Positions 26,801 to 40,840 of a stretch of DNA of 64,000 nucleotides are shown here, in pieces. Within the stretch, counting starts at the first letter, position 1; each line of letters starts with the position of its first letter. A program made the position numbers and the translations under genes. Below the pieces are notes generated by a model. It was given only the letters and a program-made list of their open reading frames with translations. It did no database searches and was not told the origin of the DNA. The DNA comes from Panagrolaimus kolymaensis (taxonomy: Eukaryota > Nematoda > Chromadorea > Rhabditida > Panagrolaimidae), in assembly GCA_028622995.1 (NCBI GenBank), contig JAJQJQ010000041.1, positions 496,001-560,000 of the forward strand, given 5' to 3'.

Positions 26801-29800
26801 GTTTATTTTTACGGCAGAAATAATACCAAACAATTTTTTTCATTTGTAGGCATGGCCCGAGGCTTCAAGGCCACAAAAATAAAAACCTTTTGATTTTTCC
26901 AATTTAATTTGTTGAGTTTGAAACTTTTAATTTATGTTTATTTTTACGGCAGAAATAATACCAAACAATTTTTTTCATTTGTAGGCATGGCCCGAGGCTT
27001 CAAGGCCACAAAAATAAAAATATATCTTAATTTTGCCATATTCATTTGTTGAGTTTGAAACTTTAAATTTATGTTTATTTTAACTGCAGAAATAATACCA
27101 AACAATTTTTTTCATTTGTAGGCATGGCCCGAGGCTTCAAGGCCACAAAAATAAAAATATATCTTAATTTTGCCATATTCATTTGTTGAGTTTGAAACTT
27201 TAAATTTATGTTTATTTTTACGGCAGAAATAATACCAAACAATTTTTTTCATTTGTAGGCATGGCCCGAGGCTTCAAGGCCACAAAAATAAAAATATATC
27301 TTAATTTTGCCATATTCATTTGTTGAGTTTGAAACTTTAAATTTATGTTTATTTTTACGGCAGAAATAATACCAAACAATTTTTTTCATTTGTAGGCATG
27401 GCCCGAGGCTTCAAGGCCACAAAAATAAAAACCTTTTGATTTTTCCAATTTAATTTGTTGAGTTTGAAACTTTTAATTTATGTTTATTTTTACGGCAGAA
27501 ATAATACCAAACAATTTTTTTCATTTGTAGGCATGGCCCGAGGCTTCAAGGCCACAAAAATAAAAACCTTTTGATTTTTCCAATTTAATTTGTTGAGTTT
27601 GAAACTTTTAATTTATGTTTATTTTTACGGCAGAAATAATACCAAACAATTTTTTTCATTTGTAGGCATGGTCCGAGGCTTCAAGGCAACAAAAATAAAA
27701 ACCTTTTGATTTTTCCAATTTAATTTGTTGAGTTTGAAACTTTTAATTTATGTTTATTTTTACGGCAGAAATAATACCAAACAATTTTTTTCATTTGTAG
27801 GCATGGCCCGAGGCTTCAAGGCCACAAAAATAAAAATATATCTTAATTTTGCCATATTCATTTGTTGAGTTTGAAACTTTAAATTTATGTTTATTTTTAC
27901 GGCAGAAATAATACCAAACAATTTTTTTCATTTGTAGGCATGGCCCGAGGCTTCAAGGCCACAAAAATAAAAACCTTTTGATTTTTCCAATTTAATTTGT
28001 TGAGTTTGAAACTTTTAATTTATGTTTATTTTTACGGCAGAAATAATACCAAACAATTTTTTTCATTTGTAGGCATGGCCCGAGGCTTCAAGGCCACAAA
28101 AATAAAAATATATCTTAATTTTGCCATATTCATTTGTTGAGTTTGAAACTTTAAATTTATGTTTATTTTTACGGCAGAAATAATACCAAACAATTTTTTT
28201 CATTTGTAGGCATGGCCCGAGGCTTCAAGGCCACAAAAATAAAAATATATCTTAATTTTGCCATATTCATTTGTTGAGTTTGAAACTTTAAATTTATGTT
28301 TATTTTTACGGCAGAAATAATACCAAACAATTTTTTTCATTTGTAGGCATGGCCCGAGGCTTCAAGGCCACAAAAATAAAAATATATCTTAATTTTGCCA
28401 TATTCATTTGTTGAGTTTGAAACTTTAAATTTATGTTTATTTTTACGGCAGAAATAATACCAAACAATTTTTTTCATTTGTAGGCATGGCCCGAGGCTTC
28501 AAGGCCACAAAAATAAAAACCTTTTGATTTTTCCAATTTAATTTGTTGAGTTTGAAACTTTTAATTTATGTTTATTTTTACGGCAGAAATAATACCAAAC
28601 AATTTTTTTCATTTGTAGGCATGGCCCGAGGCTTCAAGGCCACAAAAATAAAAATATATCTTAATTTTGCCATATTCATTTGTTGAGTTTGAAACTTTAA
28701 ATTTATGTTTATTTTTACGGCAGAAATAATACCAAACAATTTTTTTCATTTGTAGGCATGGCCCGAGGCTTCAAGGCCACAAAAATAAAAATATATCTTA
28801 ATTTTGCCATATTCATTTGTTGAGTTTGAAACTTTAAATTTATGTTTATTTTTACGGCAGAAATAATACCAAACAATTTTTTTCATTTGTAGGCATGGCC
28901 CGAGGCTTCAAGGCCACAAAAATAAAAACCTTTTGATTTTTCCAATTTAATTTGTTGAGTTTGAAACTTTTAATTTATGTTTATTTTTACGGCAGAAATA
29001 ATACCAAACAATTTTTTTCATTTGTAGGCATGGCCCGAGGCTTCAAGGCCACAAAAATAAAAACCTTTTGATTTTTCCAATTTAATTTGTTGAGTTTGAA
29101 ACTTTTAATTTATGTTTATTTTTACGGCAGAAATAATACCAAACAATTTTTTTCATTTGTAGGCATGGTCCGAGGCTTCAAGGCAACAAAAATAAAAACC
29201 TTTTGATTTTTCCAATTTAATTTGTTGAGTTTGAAACTTTTAATTTATGTTTATTTTTACGGCAGAAATAATACCAAACAATTTTTTTCATTTGTAGGCA
29301 TGGCCCGAGGCTTCAAGGCCACAAAAATAAAAATATATCTTAATTTTGCCATATTCATTTGTTGAGTTTGAAACTTTAAATTTATGTTTATTTTTACGGC
29401 AGAAATAATACCAAACAATTTTTTTCATTTGTAGGCATGGCCCGAGGCTTCAAGGCCACAAAAATAAAAATATATCTTAATTTTGCCATATTCATTTGTT
29501 GAGTTTGAAACTTTAAATTTATGTTTATTTTTACGGCAGAAATAATACCAAACAATTTTTTTCATTTGTAGGCATGGCCCGAGGCTTCAAGGCCACAAAA
29601 ATAAAAACCTTTTGATTTTTCCAATTTAATTTGTTGAGTTTGAAACTTTTAATTTATGTTTATTTTTACGGCAGAAATAATACCAAACAATTTTTTTCAT
29701 TTGTAGGCATGGCCCGAGGCTTCAAGGCCACAAAAATAAAAATATATCTTAATTTTGCCATATTCATTTGTTGAGTTTGAAACTTTAAATTTATGTTTAT

Positions 29801-31471
29801 TTTTACGGCAGAAATAATACCAAACAATTTTTTTCATTTGTAGGCATGGCCCGAGGCTTCAAGGCCACAAAAATAAAAACCTTTTGATTTTTCCAATTTA
29901 ATTTGTTGAGTTTGAAACTTTTAATTTATGTTTATTTTTACGGCAGAAATAATACCAAACAATTTTTTTCATTTGTAGGCATGGCCCGAGGCTTCAAGGC
30001 CACAAAAATAAAAACCTTTTGATTTTTCCAATTTAATTTGTTGAGTTTGAAACTTTTAATTTATGTTTATTTTTACGGCAGAAATAATACCAAACAATTT
30101 TTTTCATTTGTAGGCATGGTCCGAGGCTTCAAGGCAACAAAAATAAAAACCTTTTGATTTTTCCAATTTAATTTGTTGAGTTTGAAACTTTTAATTTATG
30201 TTTATTTTTACGGCAGAAATAATACCAAACAATTTTTTTCATTTGTAGGCATGGCCCGAGGCTTCAAGGCCACAAAAATAAAAATATATCTTAATTTTGC
30301 CATATTCATTTGTTGAGTTTGAAACTTTAAATTTATGTTTATTTTTACGGCAGAAATAATACCAAACAATTTTTTTCATTTGTAGGCATGGCCCGAGGCT
30401 TCAAGGCCACAAAAATAAAAATATATCTTAATTTTGCCATATTCATTTGTTGAGTTTGAAACTTTAAATTTATGTTTATTTTTACGGCAGAAATAATACC
30501 AAACAATTTTTTTCATTTGTAGGCATGGCCCGAGGCTTCAAGGCCACAAAAATAAAAACCTTTTGATTTTTCCAATTTAATTTGTTGAGTTTGAAACTTT
30601 TAATTTATGTTTATTTTTACGGCAGAAATAATACCAAACAATTTTTTTCATTTGTAGGCATGGCCCGAGGCTTCAAGGCCACAAAAATAAAAACCTTTTG
30701 ATTTTTCCAATTTAATTTGTTGAGTTTGAAACTTTTAATTTATGTTTATTTTTACGGCAGAAATAATACCAAACAATTTTTTTCATTTGTAGGCATGGTC
30801 CGAGGCTTCAAGGCAACAAAAATAAAAACCTTTTGATTTTTCCAATTTAATTTGTTGAGTTTGAAACTTTTAATTTATGTTTATTTTTACGGCAGAAATA
30901 ATACCAAACAATTTTTTTCATTTGTAGGCATGGCCCGAGGCTTCAAGGCCACAAAAATAAAAATATATCTTAATTTTGCCATATTCATTTGTTGAGTTTG
31001 AAACTTTAAATTTATGTTTATTTTTACGGCAGAAATAATACCAAACAATTTTTTTCATTTGTAGGCATGGCCCGAGGCTTCAAGGCCACAAAAATAAAAA
31101 CCTTTTGATTTTTCCAATTTAATTTGTTGAGTTTGAAACTTTTAATTTATGTTTATTTTTACGGCAGAAATAATACCAAACAATTTTTTTCATTTGTAGG
31201 CATGGCCCGAGGCTTCAAGGCCACAAAAATAAAAATATATCTTAATTTTGCCATATTCATTTGTTGAGTTTGAAACTTTAAATTTATGTTTATTTTTACG
31301 GCAGAAATAATACCAAACAATTTTTTTCATTTGTAGGCATGGCCCGAGGCTTCAAGGCCACAAAAATAAAAACCTTTTGATTTTTCCAATTTAATTTGTT
31401 GAGTTTGAAACTTTTAATTTATGTTTATTTTTACGGCAGAAATAATACCAAACAATTTTTTTCATTTGTAG
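20852..31471 (+). repeat. Mosaic higher-order repeats headed by B-B-Bt
   Basis: The triple B-B-Bt begins at 21398, 25490, 27396, 28893, 29844 and 30523. A recurring seven-monomer core, B, A(aactgcag), A, A, B, B, Bt, starts at 20852, 24944 and 26850. Shifts are exact: 4092 bp (20852 to 24944) and 1906 bp (24944 to 26850). Between heads the units are 30, 14, 11, 7 and 5 monomers (4092, 1906, 1497, 951 and 679 bp), and 30523 to the next B-B pair at 31337 is 814 bp. The same core with different tail lengths indicates repeated internal deletion or expansion. Confidence 0.87.
23580..24123 (+). repeat. 272-bp A/B dimer duplicated
   Basis: A copies at 23580 and 23852 both carry gaaacatttaa and each is followed by a B copy (23717 and 23989). 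This gives two 272-bp dimers. The first B has a private gttttaaac. The same A variant occurs singly at 13631, 16901 and 19760. Confidence 0.85.
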
Positions 31472-32833
31472 GCATGGCCCGAGGCTTCAAGGCCACAAAA
31501 ATAAAAACCTTTTGATTTTTCCAATTTAATTTATTGAGTTTGAAACTTTTAATTTATGTTTATTTTTACGGCAGAAATAATACCAAACAATTTTTTTCAT
31601 TTGTAGGCATGGCCCGAGGCTTCAAGGCCACAAAAATAAAAATATATCTTAATTTTGCCATATTCATTTGTTGAGTTTGAAACTTTTAATTTATGTTTAT
31701 TTTTACGGCAGAAATAATACCAAACAATTTTTTTCATTTGTAGGCATGGCCCGAGGCTTCAAGGCCACAAAAATAAAAACCTTTTGATTTTTCCAATTTA
31801 ATTTGTTGAGTTTGAAACTTTTAATTTATGTTTATTTTTACGGCAGAAATAATACCAAACAATTTTTTTCATTTGTAGGCATGGCCCGAGGCTTCAAGGC
31901 CACAAAAATAAAAACCTTTTGATTTTTCCAATTTAATTTGTTGAGTTTGAAACTTTTAATTTATGTTTATTTTTACGGCAGAAATAATACCAAACAATTT
32001 TTTTCATTTGTAGGCATGGCCCGAGGCTTCAAGGCCACAAAAATAAAAATATATCTTAATTTTGCCATATTCATTTGTTGAGTTTGAAACTTTTAATTTA
32101 TGTTTATTTTTACGGCAGAAATAATACCAAACAATTTTTTTCATTTGTAGGCATGGCCCGAGGCTTCAAGGCCACAAAAATAAAAATATATCTTAATTTT
32201 GCCATATTCATTTGTTGAGTTTGAAACTTTAAATTTATGTTTATTTTTACGGCAGAAATAATACCAAACAATTTTTTTCATTTGTAGGCATGGCCCGAGG
32301 CTTTAAGGCCACAAAAATAAAAATATATCTTAATTTTGCCATATTCATTTGTTGAGTTTGAAACTTTTAATTTATGTTTATTTTTACGGCAGAAATAATA
32401 CCAAACAATTTTTTTCATTTGTAGGCATGGCCCGAGGCTTCAAGGCCACAAAAATAAAAACCTTTTGATTTTTCCAATTTAATTTGTTGAGTTTGAAACT
32501 TTTAATTTATGTTTATTTTTACGGCAGAAATAATACCAAACAATTTTTTTCATTTGTAGGCATGGCCCGAGGCTTCAAGGCCACAAAAATAAAAATATAT
32601 CTTAATTTTGCCATATTCATTTGTTGAGTTTGAAACTTTAAATTTATGTTTATTTTTACGGCAGAAATAATACCAAACAATTTTTTTCATTTGTAGGCAT
32701 GGCCCGAGGCTTCAAGGCCACAAAAATAAAAATATATCTTAATTTTGCCATATTCATTTGTTGAGTTTGAAACTTTAAATTTATGTTTATTTTTACGGCA
32801 GAAATAATATCAAACAATTTTTTTCATTTGTAG
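31472..32833 (+). repeat. Transition zone at the right edge of domain II
   Basis: Ten monomers run B,A,B,B,A,A,A,B,A,A. A copies at 31607, 32014 and 32288 read cttttaat, while those at 32151, 32560 and 32697 still read ctttaaat, so the domain II marker fades over this stretch. The A at 32288 has gctttaagg and the A at 32697 has aatatcaaac. The B at 31472 has a private ttattgag. Confidence 0.82.
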
Positions 32834-33647
32834 GCATGGCCCGAGGCTTCAAGGCCACAAAAATAAAAACCTTTTGATTTTTCCAATTTAATTTGTTGAG
32901 TTTGAAACTTTTAATTTATGTTTATTTTTACGGCAGAAATAATACCAAACAATTTTTTTCATTTGTAGGCATGCCCCGAGGCTTCAAGGCCACAAAAATA
33001 AAAACCTTTTGATTTTTCCAATTTAATTTGTTGAGTTTGAAACTTTTAATTTATGTTTATTTTTACGGCAGAAATAATACCAAACAATTTTTTTCATTTG
33101 TAGGCATGCCCCGAGGCTTCAAGGCCACAAAAATAAAAACCTTTTGATTTTTCCAATTTCATTTGTTGAGTTTGAAACTTTTAATTTATGTTTATTTTTA
33201 CGGCAGAAATAATACCAAACAATTTTTTTCATTTGTAGGCATGGCCCGAGACTTCAAGGCCACAAAAATAAAAATATATCTTAATTTTGCCATATTCATT
33301 TGTTGAGTTTGAAACTTTTAATTTATGTTTATTTTTACGGCAGAAATAATACCAAACAATTTTTTTCATTTGTAGGCATGGCCCGAGGCTTCAAGGCCAC
33401 AAAAATAAAAATATATCTTAATTTTGCCATATTCATTTGTTGAATTTGAAACTTTTAATTTATGTTTATTTTTACGGCAGAAATAATACCAAACAATTTT
33501 TTTCATTTGTAGGCATGCCCCGAGGCTTCAAGGCCACAAAAATAAAAACCTTTTGATTTTTCCAATTTAATTTGTTGAGTTTGAAACTTTTAATTTATGT
33601 TTATTTTTACGGCAGAAATAATACCAAACAATTTTTTTCATTTGTAG

Positions 33648-34735
33648 GCATGGCCCGAGGCTTCAAGGCCACAAAAATAAAAATATATCTTAATTTTGCC
33701 ATATTCATTTGTTGAATTTGAAACTTTTAATTTATGTTTATTTTTACGGCAGAAATAATACCAAACAATTTTTTTCATTTGTAGGCATGCCCCGAGGCTT
33801 CAAGGCCACAAAAATAAAAACCTTTTGATTTTTCCAATTTAATTTGTTGAGTTTGAAACTTTTAATTTATGTTTATTTTTACGGCAGAAATAATACCAAA
33901 CAATTTTTTTCATTTGTAGGCATGGCCCGAGGCTTCAAGGCCACAAAAATAAAAACCTTTTGATTTTTCCAATTTCATTTGTTGAGTTTGAAACTTTTAA
34001 TTTATGTTTATTTTTACGGCAGAAATAATACCAAACAATTTTTTTCATTTGTAGGCATGCCCCGAGGCTTCAAGGCCACAAAAATAAAAATATATCTTAA
34101 TTTTGCCATATTCATTTGTTGAGTTTGAAACTTTTAATTTATGTTTATTTTTACGGCAGAAATAATACCAAACAATTTTTTTCATTTGTAGGCATGGCCC
34201 GAGGCTTCAAGGCCACAAAAATAAAAATATATCTTAATTTTGCCATATTCATTTGTTGAATTTGAAACTTTTAATTTATGTTTATTTTTACGGCAGAAAT
34301 AATACCAAACAATTTTTTTCATTTGTAGGCATGCCCCGAGGCTTCAAGGCCACAAAAATAAAAACCTTTTGATTTTTCCAATTTAATTTGTTGAGTTTGA
34401 AACTTTTAATTTATGTTTATTTTTACGGCAGAAATAATACCAAACAATTTTTTTCATTTGTAGGCATGGCCCGAGGCTTCAAGGCCACAAAAATAAAAAC
34501 CTTTTGATTTTTCCAATTTCATTTGTTGAGTTTGAAACTTTTAATTTATGTTTATTTTTACGGCAGAAATAATACCAAACAATTTTTTTCATTTGTAGGC
34601 ATGCCCCGAGGCTTCAAGGCCACAAAAATAAAAATATATCTTAATTTTGCCATATTCATTTGTTGAGTTTGAAACTTTTAATTTATGTTTATTTTTACGG
34701 CAGAAATAATACCAAACAATTTTTTTCATTTGTAG
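33648..34735 (+). repeat. 544-bp four-monomer tandem duplication
   Basis: The unit is A (with ttgaatttg), B (gcatgcccc), Bc, A (gcatgcccc). It occupies 33648-34191 and 34192-34735. Two A and two B give 544 bp. The ttgaatttg variant also marks A copies at 33376 and 35006, so this is part of a slightly larger family of related blocks. Confidence 0.9.
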
Positions 34736-35277
34736 GCATGGCCCGAGGCTTCAAGGCCACAAAAATAAAAACCTTTTGATTTTTCCAATTTCATTTGTTG
34801 AGTTTGAAACTTTTAATTTATGTTTATTTTTACGGCAGAAATAATACCAAACAATTTTTTTCATTTGTAGGCATGGCCCGAGGCTTCAAGGCCACAAAAA
34901 TAAAAACCTTTTGATTTTTCCAATTTAATTTGTTGAGTTTGAAACTTTTAATTTATGTTTATTTTTACGGCAGAAATAATACCAAACAATTTTTTTCATT
35001 TGTAGGCATGGCACGAGGCTTCAAGGCCACAAAAATAAAAATATATCTTAATTTTGCCATATTCATTTGTTGAATTTGAAACTTTTAATTTATGTTTATT
35101 TTTACGGCAGAAATAATACCAAACAATTTTTTTCATTTGTAGGCATGCCCCGAGGCTTCAAGGCCACAAAAATAAAAACCTTTTGATTTTTCCAATTTAA
35201 TTTGTTGAGTTTGAAACTTTTAATTTATGTTTATTTTTACGGCAGAAATAATACCAAACAATTTTTTTCATTTGTAG

Positions 35278-36087
35278 GCATGGCCCGAGGCTTCAAGGCC
35301 ACAAAAATAAAAACCTTTTGATTTTTCCAATTTCATTTGTTGAGTTTGAAACTTTTAATTTATGTTTATTTTTACGGCAGAAATAATACCAAACAATTTT
35401 TTTCATTTGTAGGCATGGCCCGAGGCTTCAAGGCCACAAAAATAAAAACCTTTTGATTTTTCCAATTTCATTTGTTGAGTTTGAAACTTTTAATTTATGT
35501 TTATTTTTACGGCAGAAATAATACCAAACAATTTTTTTCATTTGTAGGCATGGCCCGAGGCTTCAAGGCCACAAAAATAAAAACCTTTTGATTTTTCCAA
35601 TTTAATTTGTTGAGTTTGAAACTTTTAATTTATGTTTATTTTTACGGCAGAAATAATACCAAACAATTTTTTTCATTTGTAGGCATGGCCCGAGGCTTCA
35701 AGGCCACAAAAATAAAAACCTTTTGATTTTTCCAATTTCATTTGTTGAGTTTGAAACTTTTAATTTATGTTTATTTTTACGGCAGAAATAATACCAAACA
35801 ATTTTTTTCATTTGTAGGCATGGCCCGAGGCTTCAAGGCCACAAAAATAAAAACCTTTTGATTTTTCCAATTTCATTTGTTGAGTTTGAAACTTTTAATT
35901 TATGTTTATTTTTACGGCAGAAATAATACCAAACAATTTTTTTCATTTGTAGGCATGGCCCGAGGCTTCAAGGCCACAAAAATAAAAACCTTTTGATTTT
36001 TCCAATTTAATTTGTTGAGTTTGAAACTTTTAATTTATGTTTATTTTTACGGCAGAAATAATACCAAACAATTTTTTTCATTTGTAG
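35278..36087 (+). repeat. 405-bp Bc-Bc-B trimer, two copies
   Basis: Six B-type copies in a row follow the order Bc, Bc, B twice (35278-35682 and 35683-36087). Because 135 is a multiple of three, all-B stretches keep reading frame across units, but stops still interrupt every frame. This is among the longest all-B runs in the window (35143-36222 has no A copy). Confidence 0.88.
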
Positions 36088-36764
36088 GCATGGCCCGAGG
36101 CTTCAAGGCCACAAAAATAAAAACCTTTTGATTTTTCCAATTTCATTTGTTGAGTTTGAAACTTTTAATTTATGTTTATTTTTACGGCAGAAATAATACC
36201 AAACAATTTTTTTCATTTGTAGGCATGCCCCGAGGCTTCAAGGCCACAAAAATAAAAATATATCTTAATTTTGCCATATTCATTTGTTGAGTTTGAAACT
36301 TTTAATTTATGTTTATTTTTACGGCAGAAATAATACCAAACAATTTTTTTCATTTGTAGGCATGGCCCGAGGCTTCAAGGCCACAAAAATAAAAACCTTT
36401 TGATTTTTCCAATTTCATTTGTTGAGTTTGAAACTTTTAATTTATGTTTATTTTTACGGCAGAAATAATACCAAACAATTTTTTTCATTTGTAGGCATGG
36501 CCCGAGGCTTCAAGGCCACAAAAATAAAAACCTTTTGATTTTTCCAATTTCATTTGTTGAGTTTGAAACTTTTAATTTATGTTTATTTTTACGGCAGAAA
36601 TAATACCAAACAATTTTTTTCATTTGTAGGCATGGCCCGAGGCTTCAAGGCCACAAAAATAAAAACCTTTTGATTTTTCCAATTTAATTTGTTGAGTTTG
36701 AAACTTTTAATTTATGTTTATTTTTACGGCAGAAATAATACCAAACAATTTTTTTCATTTGTAG
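35413..36764 (+). repeat. 1352-bp ten-monomer segment, related to 40841-42192
   Basis: The monomer order Bc,B,Bc,Bc,B,Bc,A,Bc,Bc,B here is repeated at 40841-42192, 5428 bp downstream. The single A copy (36223 and 41651) has the gcatgcccc head in both, and the other nine have gcatggccc in both. Flanks differ: Bc against A on the left, B against A on the right. This looks like a dispersed duplication within the array, or the remnant of a former 40-monomer higher-order unit. Confidence 0.83.
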
Positions 36765-39700
36765 GCATGGCCCGAGGCTTCAAGGCCACAAAAATAAAAA
36801 CCTTTTGATTTTTCCAATTTAATTTGTTGAGTTTGAAACTTTTAATTTATGTTTATTTTTACGGCAGAAATAATACCAAACAATTTTTTTCATTTGTAGG
36901 CATGGCCCGAGGCTTCAAGGCCACAAAAATAAAAACCTTTTGATTTTTCCAATTTAATTTGTTGAGTTTGAAACTTTTAATTTATGTTTATTTTTACGGC
37001 AGAAATAATACCAAACAATTTTTTTCATTTGTAGGCATGCCCCGAGGCTTCAAGGCCACAAAAATAAAAACCTTTTGATTTTTCCAATTTCATTTGTTGA
37101 GTTTGAAACTTTTAATTTATGTTTATTTTTACGGCAGAAATAATACCAAACAATTTTTTTCATTTGTAGGCATGCCCCGAGGCTTCAAGGCCACAAAAAT
37201 AAAAATATATCTTAATTTTGCCATATTCATTTGTTGAGTTTGAAACTTTTAATTTATGTTTATTTTTACGGCAGAAATAATACCAAACAATTTTTTTCAT
37301 TTGTAGGCATGGCCCGAGGCTTCAAGGCCACAAAAATAAAAACCTTTTGATTTTTCCAATTTCATTTGTTGAGTTTGAAACTTTTAATTTATGTTTATTT
37401 TTACGGCAGAAATAATACCAAACAATTTTTTTCATTTGTAGGCATGGCCCGAGGCTTCAAGGCCACAAAAATAAAAACCTTTTGATTTTTCCAATTTCAT
37501 TTGTTGAGTTTGAAACTTTTAATTTATGTTTATTTTTACGGCAGAAATAATACCAAACAATTTTTTTCATTTGTAGGCATGGCCCGAGGCTTCAAGGCCA
37601 CAAAAATAAAAATATATCTTAATTTTGCCATATTCATTTGTTGAGTTTGAAACTTTTAATTTATGTTTATTTTTACGGCAGAAATAATACCAAACAATTT
37701 TTTTCATTTGTAGGCATGGCCCGAGGCTTCAAGGCCACAAAAATAAAAACCTTTTGATTTTTCCAATTTCATTTGTTGAGTTTGAAACTTTTAATTTATG
37801 TTTATTTTTACGGCAGAAATAATACCAAACAATTTTTTTCATTTGTAGGCATGGCCCGAGGCTTCAAGGCCACAAAAATAAAAACCTTTTGATTTTTCCA
37901 ATTTCATTTGTTGAGTTTGAAACTTTTAATTTATGTTTATTTTTACGGCAGAAATAATACCAAACAATTTTTTTCATTTGTAGGCATGGCCCGAGGCTTC
38001 AAGGCCACAAAAATAAAAACCTTTTGATTTTTCCAATTTAATTTGTTGAGTTTGAAACTTTTAATTTATGTTTATTTTTACGGCAGAAATAATACCAAAC
38101 AATTTTTTTCATTTGTAGGCATGGCCCGAGGCTTCAAGGCCACAAAAATAAAAACCTTTTGATTTTTCCAATTTAATTTGTTGAGTTTGAAACTTTTAAT
38201 TTATGTTTATTTTTACGGCAGAAATAATACCAAACAATTTTTTTCATTTGTAGGCATGGCCCGAGGCTTCAAGGCCACAAAAATAAAAATATATCTTAAT
38301 TTTGCCATATTCATTTGTTGAGTTTGAAACTTTTAATTTATGTTTATTTTTACGGCAGAAATAATACCAAACAATTTTTTTCATTTGTAGGCATGGCCCG
38401 AGGCTTCAAGGCCACAAAAATAAAAATATATCTTAATTTTGCCATATTCATTTGTTGAGTTTGAAACTTTTAATTTATGTTTATTTTTACGGCAGAAATA
38501 ATACCAAACAATTTTTTTCATTTGTAGGCATGCCCCGAGGCTTCAAGGCCACAAAAATAAAAACCTTTTGATTTTTCCAATTTAATTTGTTGAGTTTGAA
38601 ACTTTTAATTTATGTTTATTTTTACGGCAGAAATAATACCAAACAATTTTTTTCATTTGTAGGCATGGCCCGAGGCTTCAAGGCCACAAAAATAAAAATA
38701 TATCTTAATTTTGCCATATTCATTTGTTGAGTTTGAAACTTTTAATTTATGTTTATTTTTACGGCAGAAATAATACCAAACAATTTTTTTCATTTGTAGG
38801 CATGCCCCGAGGCTTCAAGGCCACAAAAATAAAAACCTTTTGATTTTTCCAATTTCATTTGTTGAGTTTGAAACTTTTAATTTATGTTTATTTTTACGGC
38901 AGAAATAATACCAAACAATTTTTTTCATTTGTAGGCATGCCCCGAGGCTTCAAGGCCACAAAAATAAAAATATATCTTAATTTTGCCATATTCATTTGTT
39001 GAGTTTGAAACTTTTAATTTATGTTTATTTTTACGGCAGAAATAATACCAAACAATTTTTTTCATTTGTAGGCATGGCCCGAGGCTTCAAGGCCACAAAA
39101 ATAAAAACCTTTTGATTTTTCCAATTTAATTTGTTGAGTTTGAAACTTTTAATTTATGTTTATTTTTACGGCAGAAATAATACCAAACAATTTTTTTCAT
39201 TTGTAGGCATGGCCCGAGGCTTCAAGGCCACAAAAATAAAAATATATCTTAATTTTGCCATATTCATTTGTTGAGTTTGAAACTTTTAATTTATGTTTAT
39301 TTTTACGGCAGAAATAATACCAAACAATTTTTTTCATTTGTAGGCATGCCCCGAGGCTTCAAGGCCACAAAAATAAAAATATATCTTAATTTTGCCATAT
39401 TCATTTGTTGAGTTTGAAACTTTTAATTTATGTTTATTTTTACGGCAGAAATAATACCAAACAATTTTTTTCATTTGTAGGCATGCCCCGAGGCTTCAAG
39501 GCCACAAAAATAAAAACCTTTTGATTTTTCCAATTTAATTTGTTGAGTTTGAAACTTTTAATTTATGTTTATTTTTACGGCAGAAATAATACCAAACAAT
39601 TTTTTTCATTTGTAGGCATGGCCCGAGGCTTCAAGGCCACAAAAATAAAAATATATCTTAATTTTGCCATATTCATTTGTTGAGTTTGAAACTTTTAATT

Positions 39701-40840
39701 TATGTTTATTTTTACGGCAGAAATAATACCAAACAATTTTTTTCATTTGTAGGCATGCCCCGAGGCTTCAAGGCCACAAAAATAAAAACCTTTTGATTTT
39801 TCCAATTTAATTTGTTGAGTTTGAAACTTTTAATTTATGTTTATTTTTACGGCAGAAATAATACCAAACAATTTTTTTCATTTGTAGGCATGGCCCGAGG
39901 CTTCAAGGCCACAAAAATAAAAATATATCTTAATTTTGCCATATTCATTTGTTGAGTTTGAAACTTTTAATTTATGTTTATTTTTACGGCAGAAATAATA
40001 CCAAACAATTTTTTTCATTTGTAGGCATGCCCCGAGGCTTCAAGGCCACAAAAATAAAAACCTTTTGATTTTTCCAATTTAATTTGTTGAGTTTGAAACT
40101 TTTAATTTATGTTTATTTTTACGGCAGAAATAATACCAAACAATTTTTTTCATTTGTAGGCATGGCCCGAGGCTTCAAGGCCACAAAAATAAAAACCTTT
40201 TGATTTTTCCAATTTAATTTGTTGAGTTTGAAACTTTTAATTTATGTTTATTTTTACGGCAGAAATAATACCAAACAATTTTTTTCATTTGTAGGCATGG
40301 CCCGAGGCTTCAAGGCCACAAAAATAAAAATATATCTTAATTTTGCCATATTCATTTGTTGAGTTTGAAACTTTTAATTTATGTTTATTTTTACGGCAGA
40401 AATAATACCAAACAATTTTTTTCATTTGTAGGCATGGCCCGAGGCTTCAAGGCCACAAAAATAAAAATATATCTTAATTTTGCCATATTCATTTGTTGAG
40501 TTTGAAACTTTTAATTTATGTTTATTTTTACGGCAGAAATAATACCAAACAATTTTTTTCATTTGTAGGCATGCCCCGAGGCTTCAAGGCCACAAAAATA
40601 AAAACCTTTTGATTTTTCCAATTTAATTTGTTGAGTTTGAAACTTTTAATTTATGTTTATTTTTACGGCAGAAATAATACCAAACAATTTTTTTCATTTG
40701 TAGGCATGGCCCGAGGCTTCAAGGCCACAAAAATAAAAATATATCTTAATTTTGCCATATTCATTTGTTGAGTTTGAAACTTTTAATTTATGTTTATTTT
40801 TACGGCAGAAATAATACCAAACAATTTTTTTCATTTGTAG

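Larger units (their letters stand above)
960..32833 (+). repeat. Domain II: mixed A/B array with ctttaaat-type A copies
   Basis: The domain has 234 monomers, 142 A and 92 B (39% B). Most A copies carry ctttaaattt in place of cttttaattt, a change not seen after the copy at 32697. B copies read atttaatttg. The gcatgcccc head and the Bc subtype are absent. Subregions differ in B spacing: B-rich with hexamers at 1-3.3 kb, alternating A/B near 3.5-5.2 kb, A-rich at 7.4-12.1 kb, and blocks marked by the Bt subtype from 13.2 to 30.9 kb. Length is fully accounted for by 142 x 137 + 92 x 135 = 31874. Confidence 0.9.
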
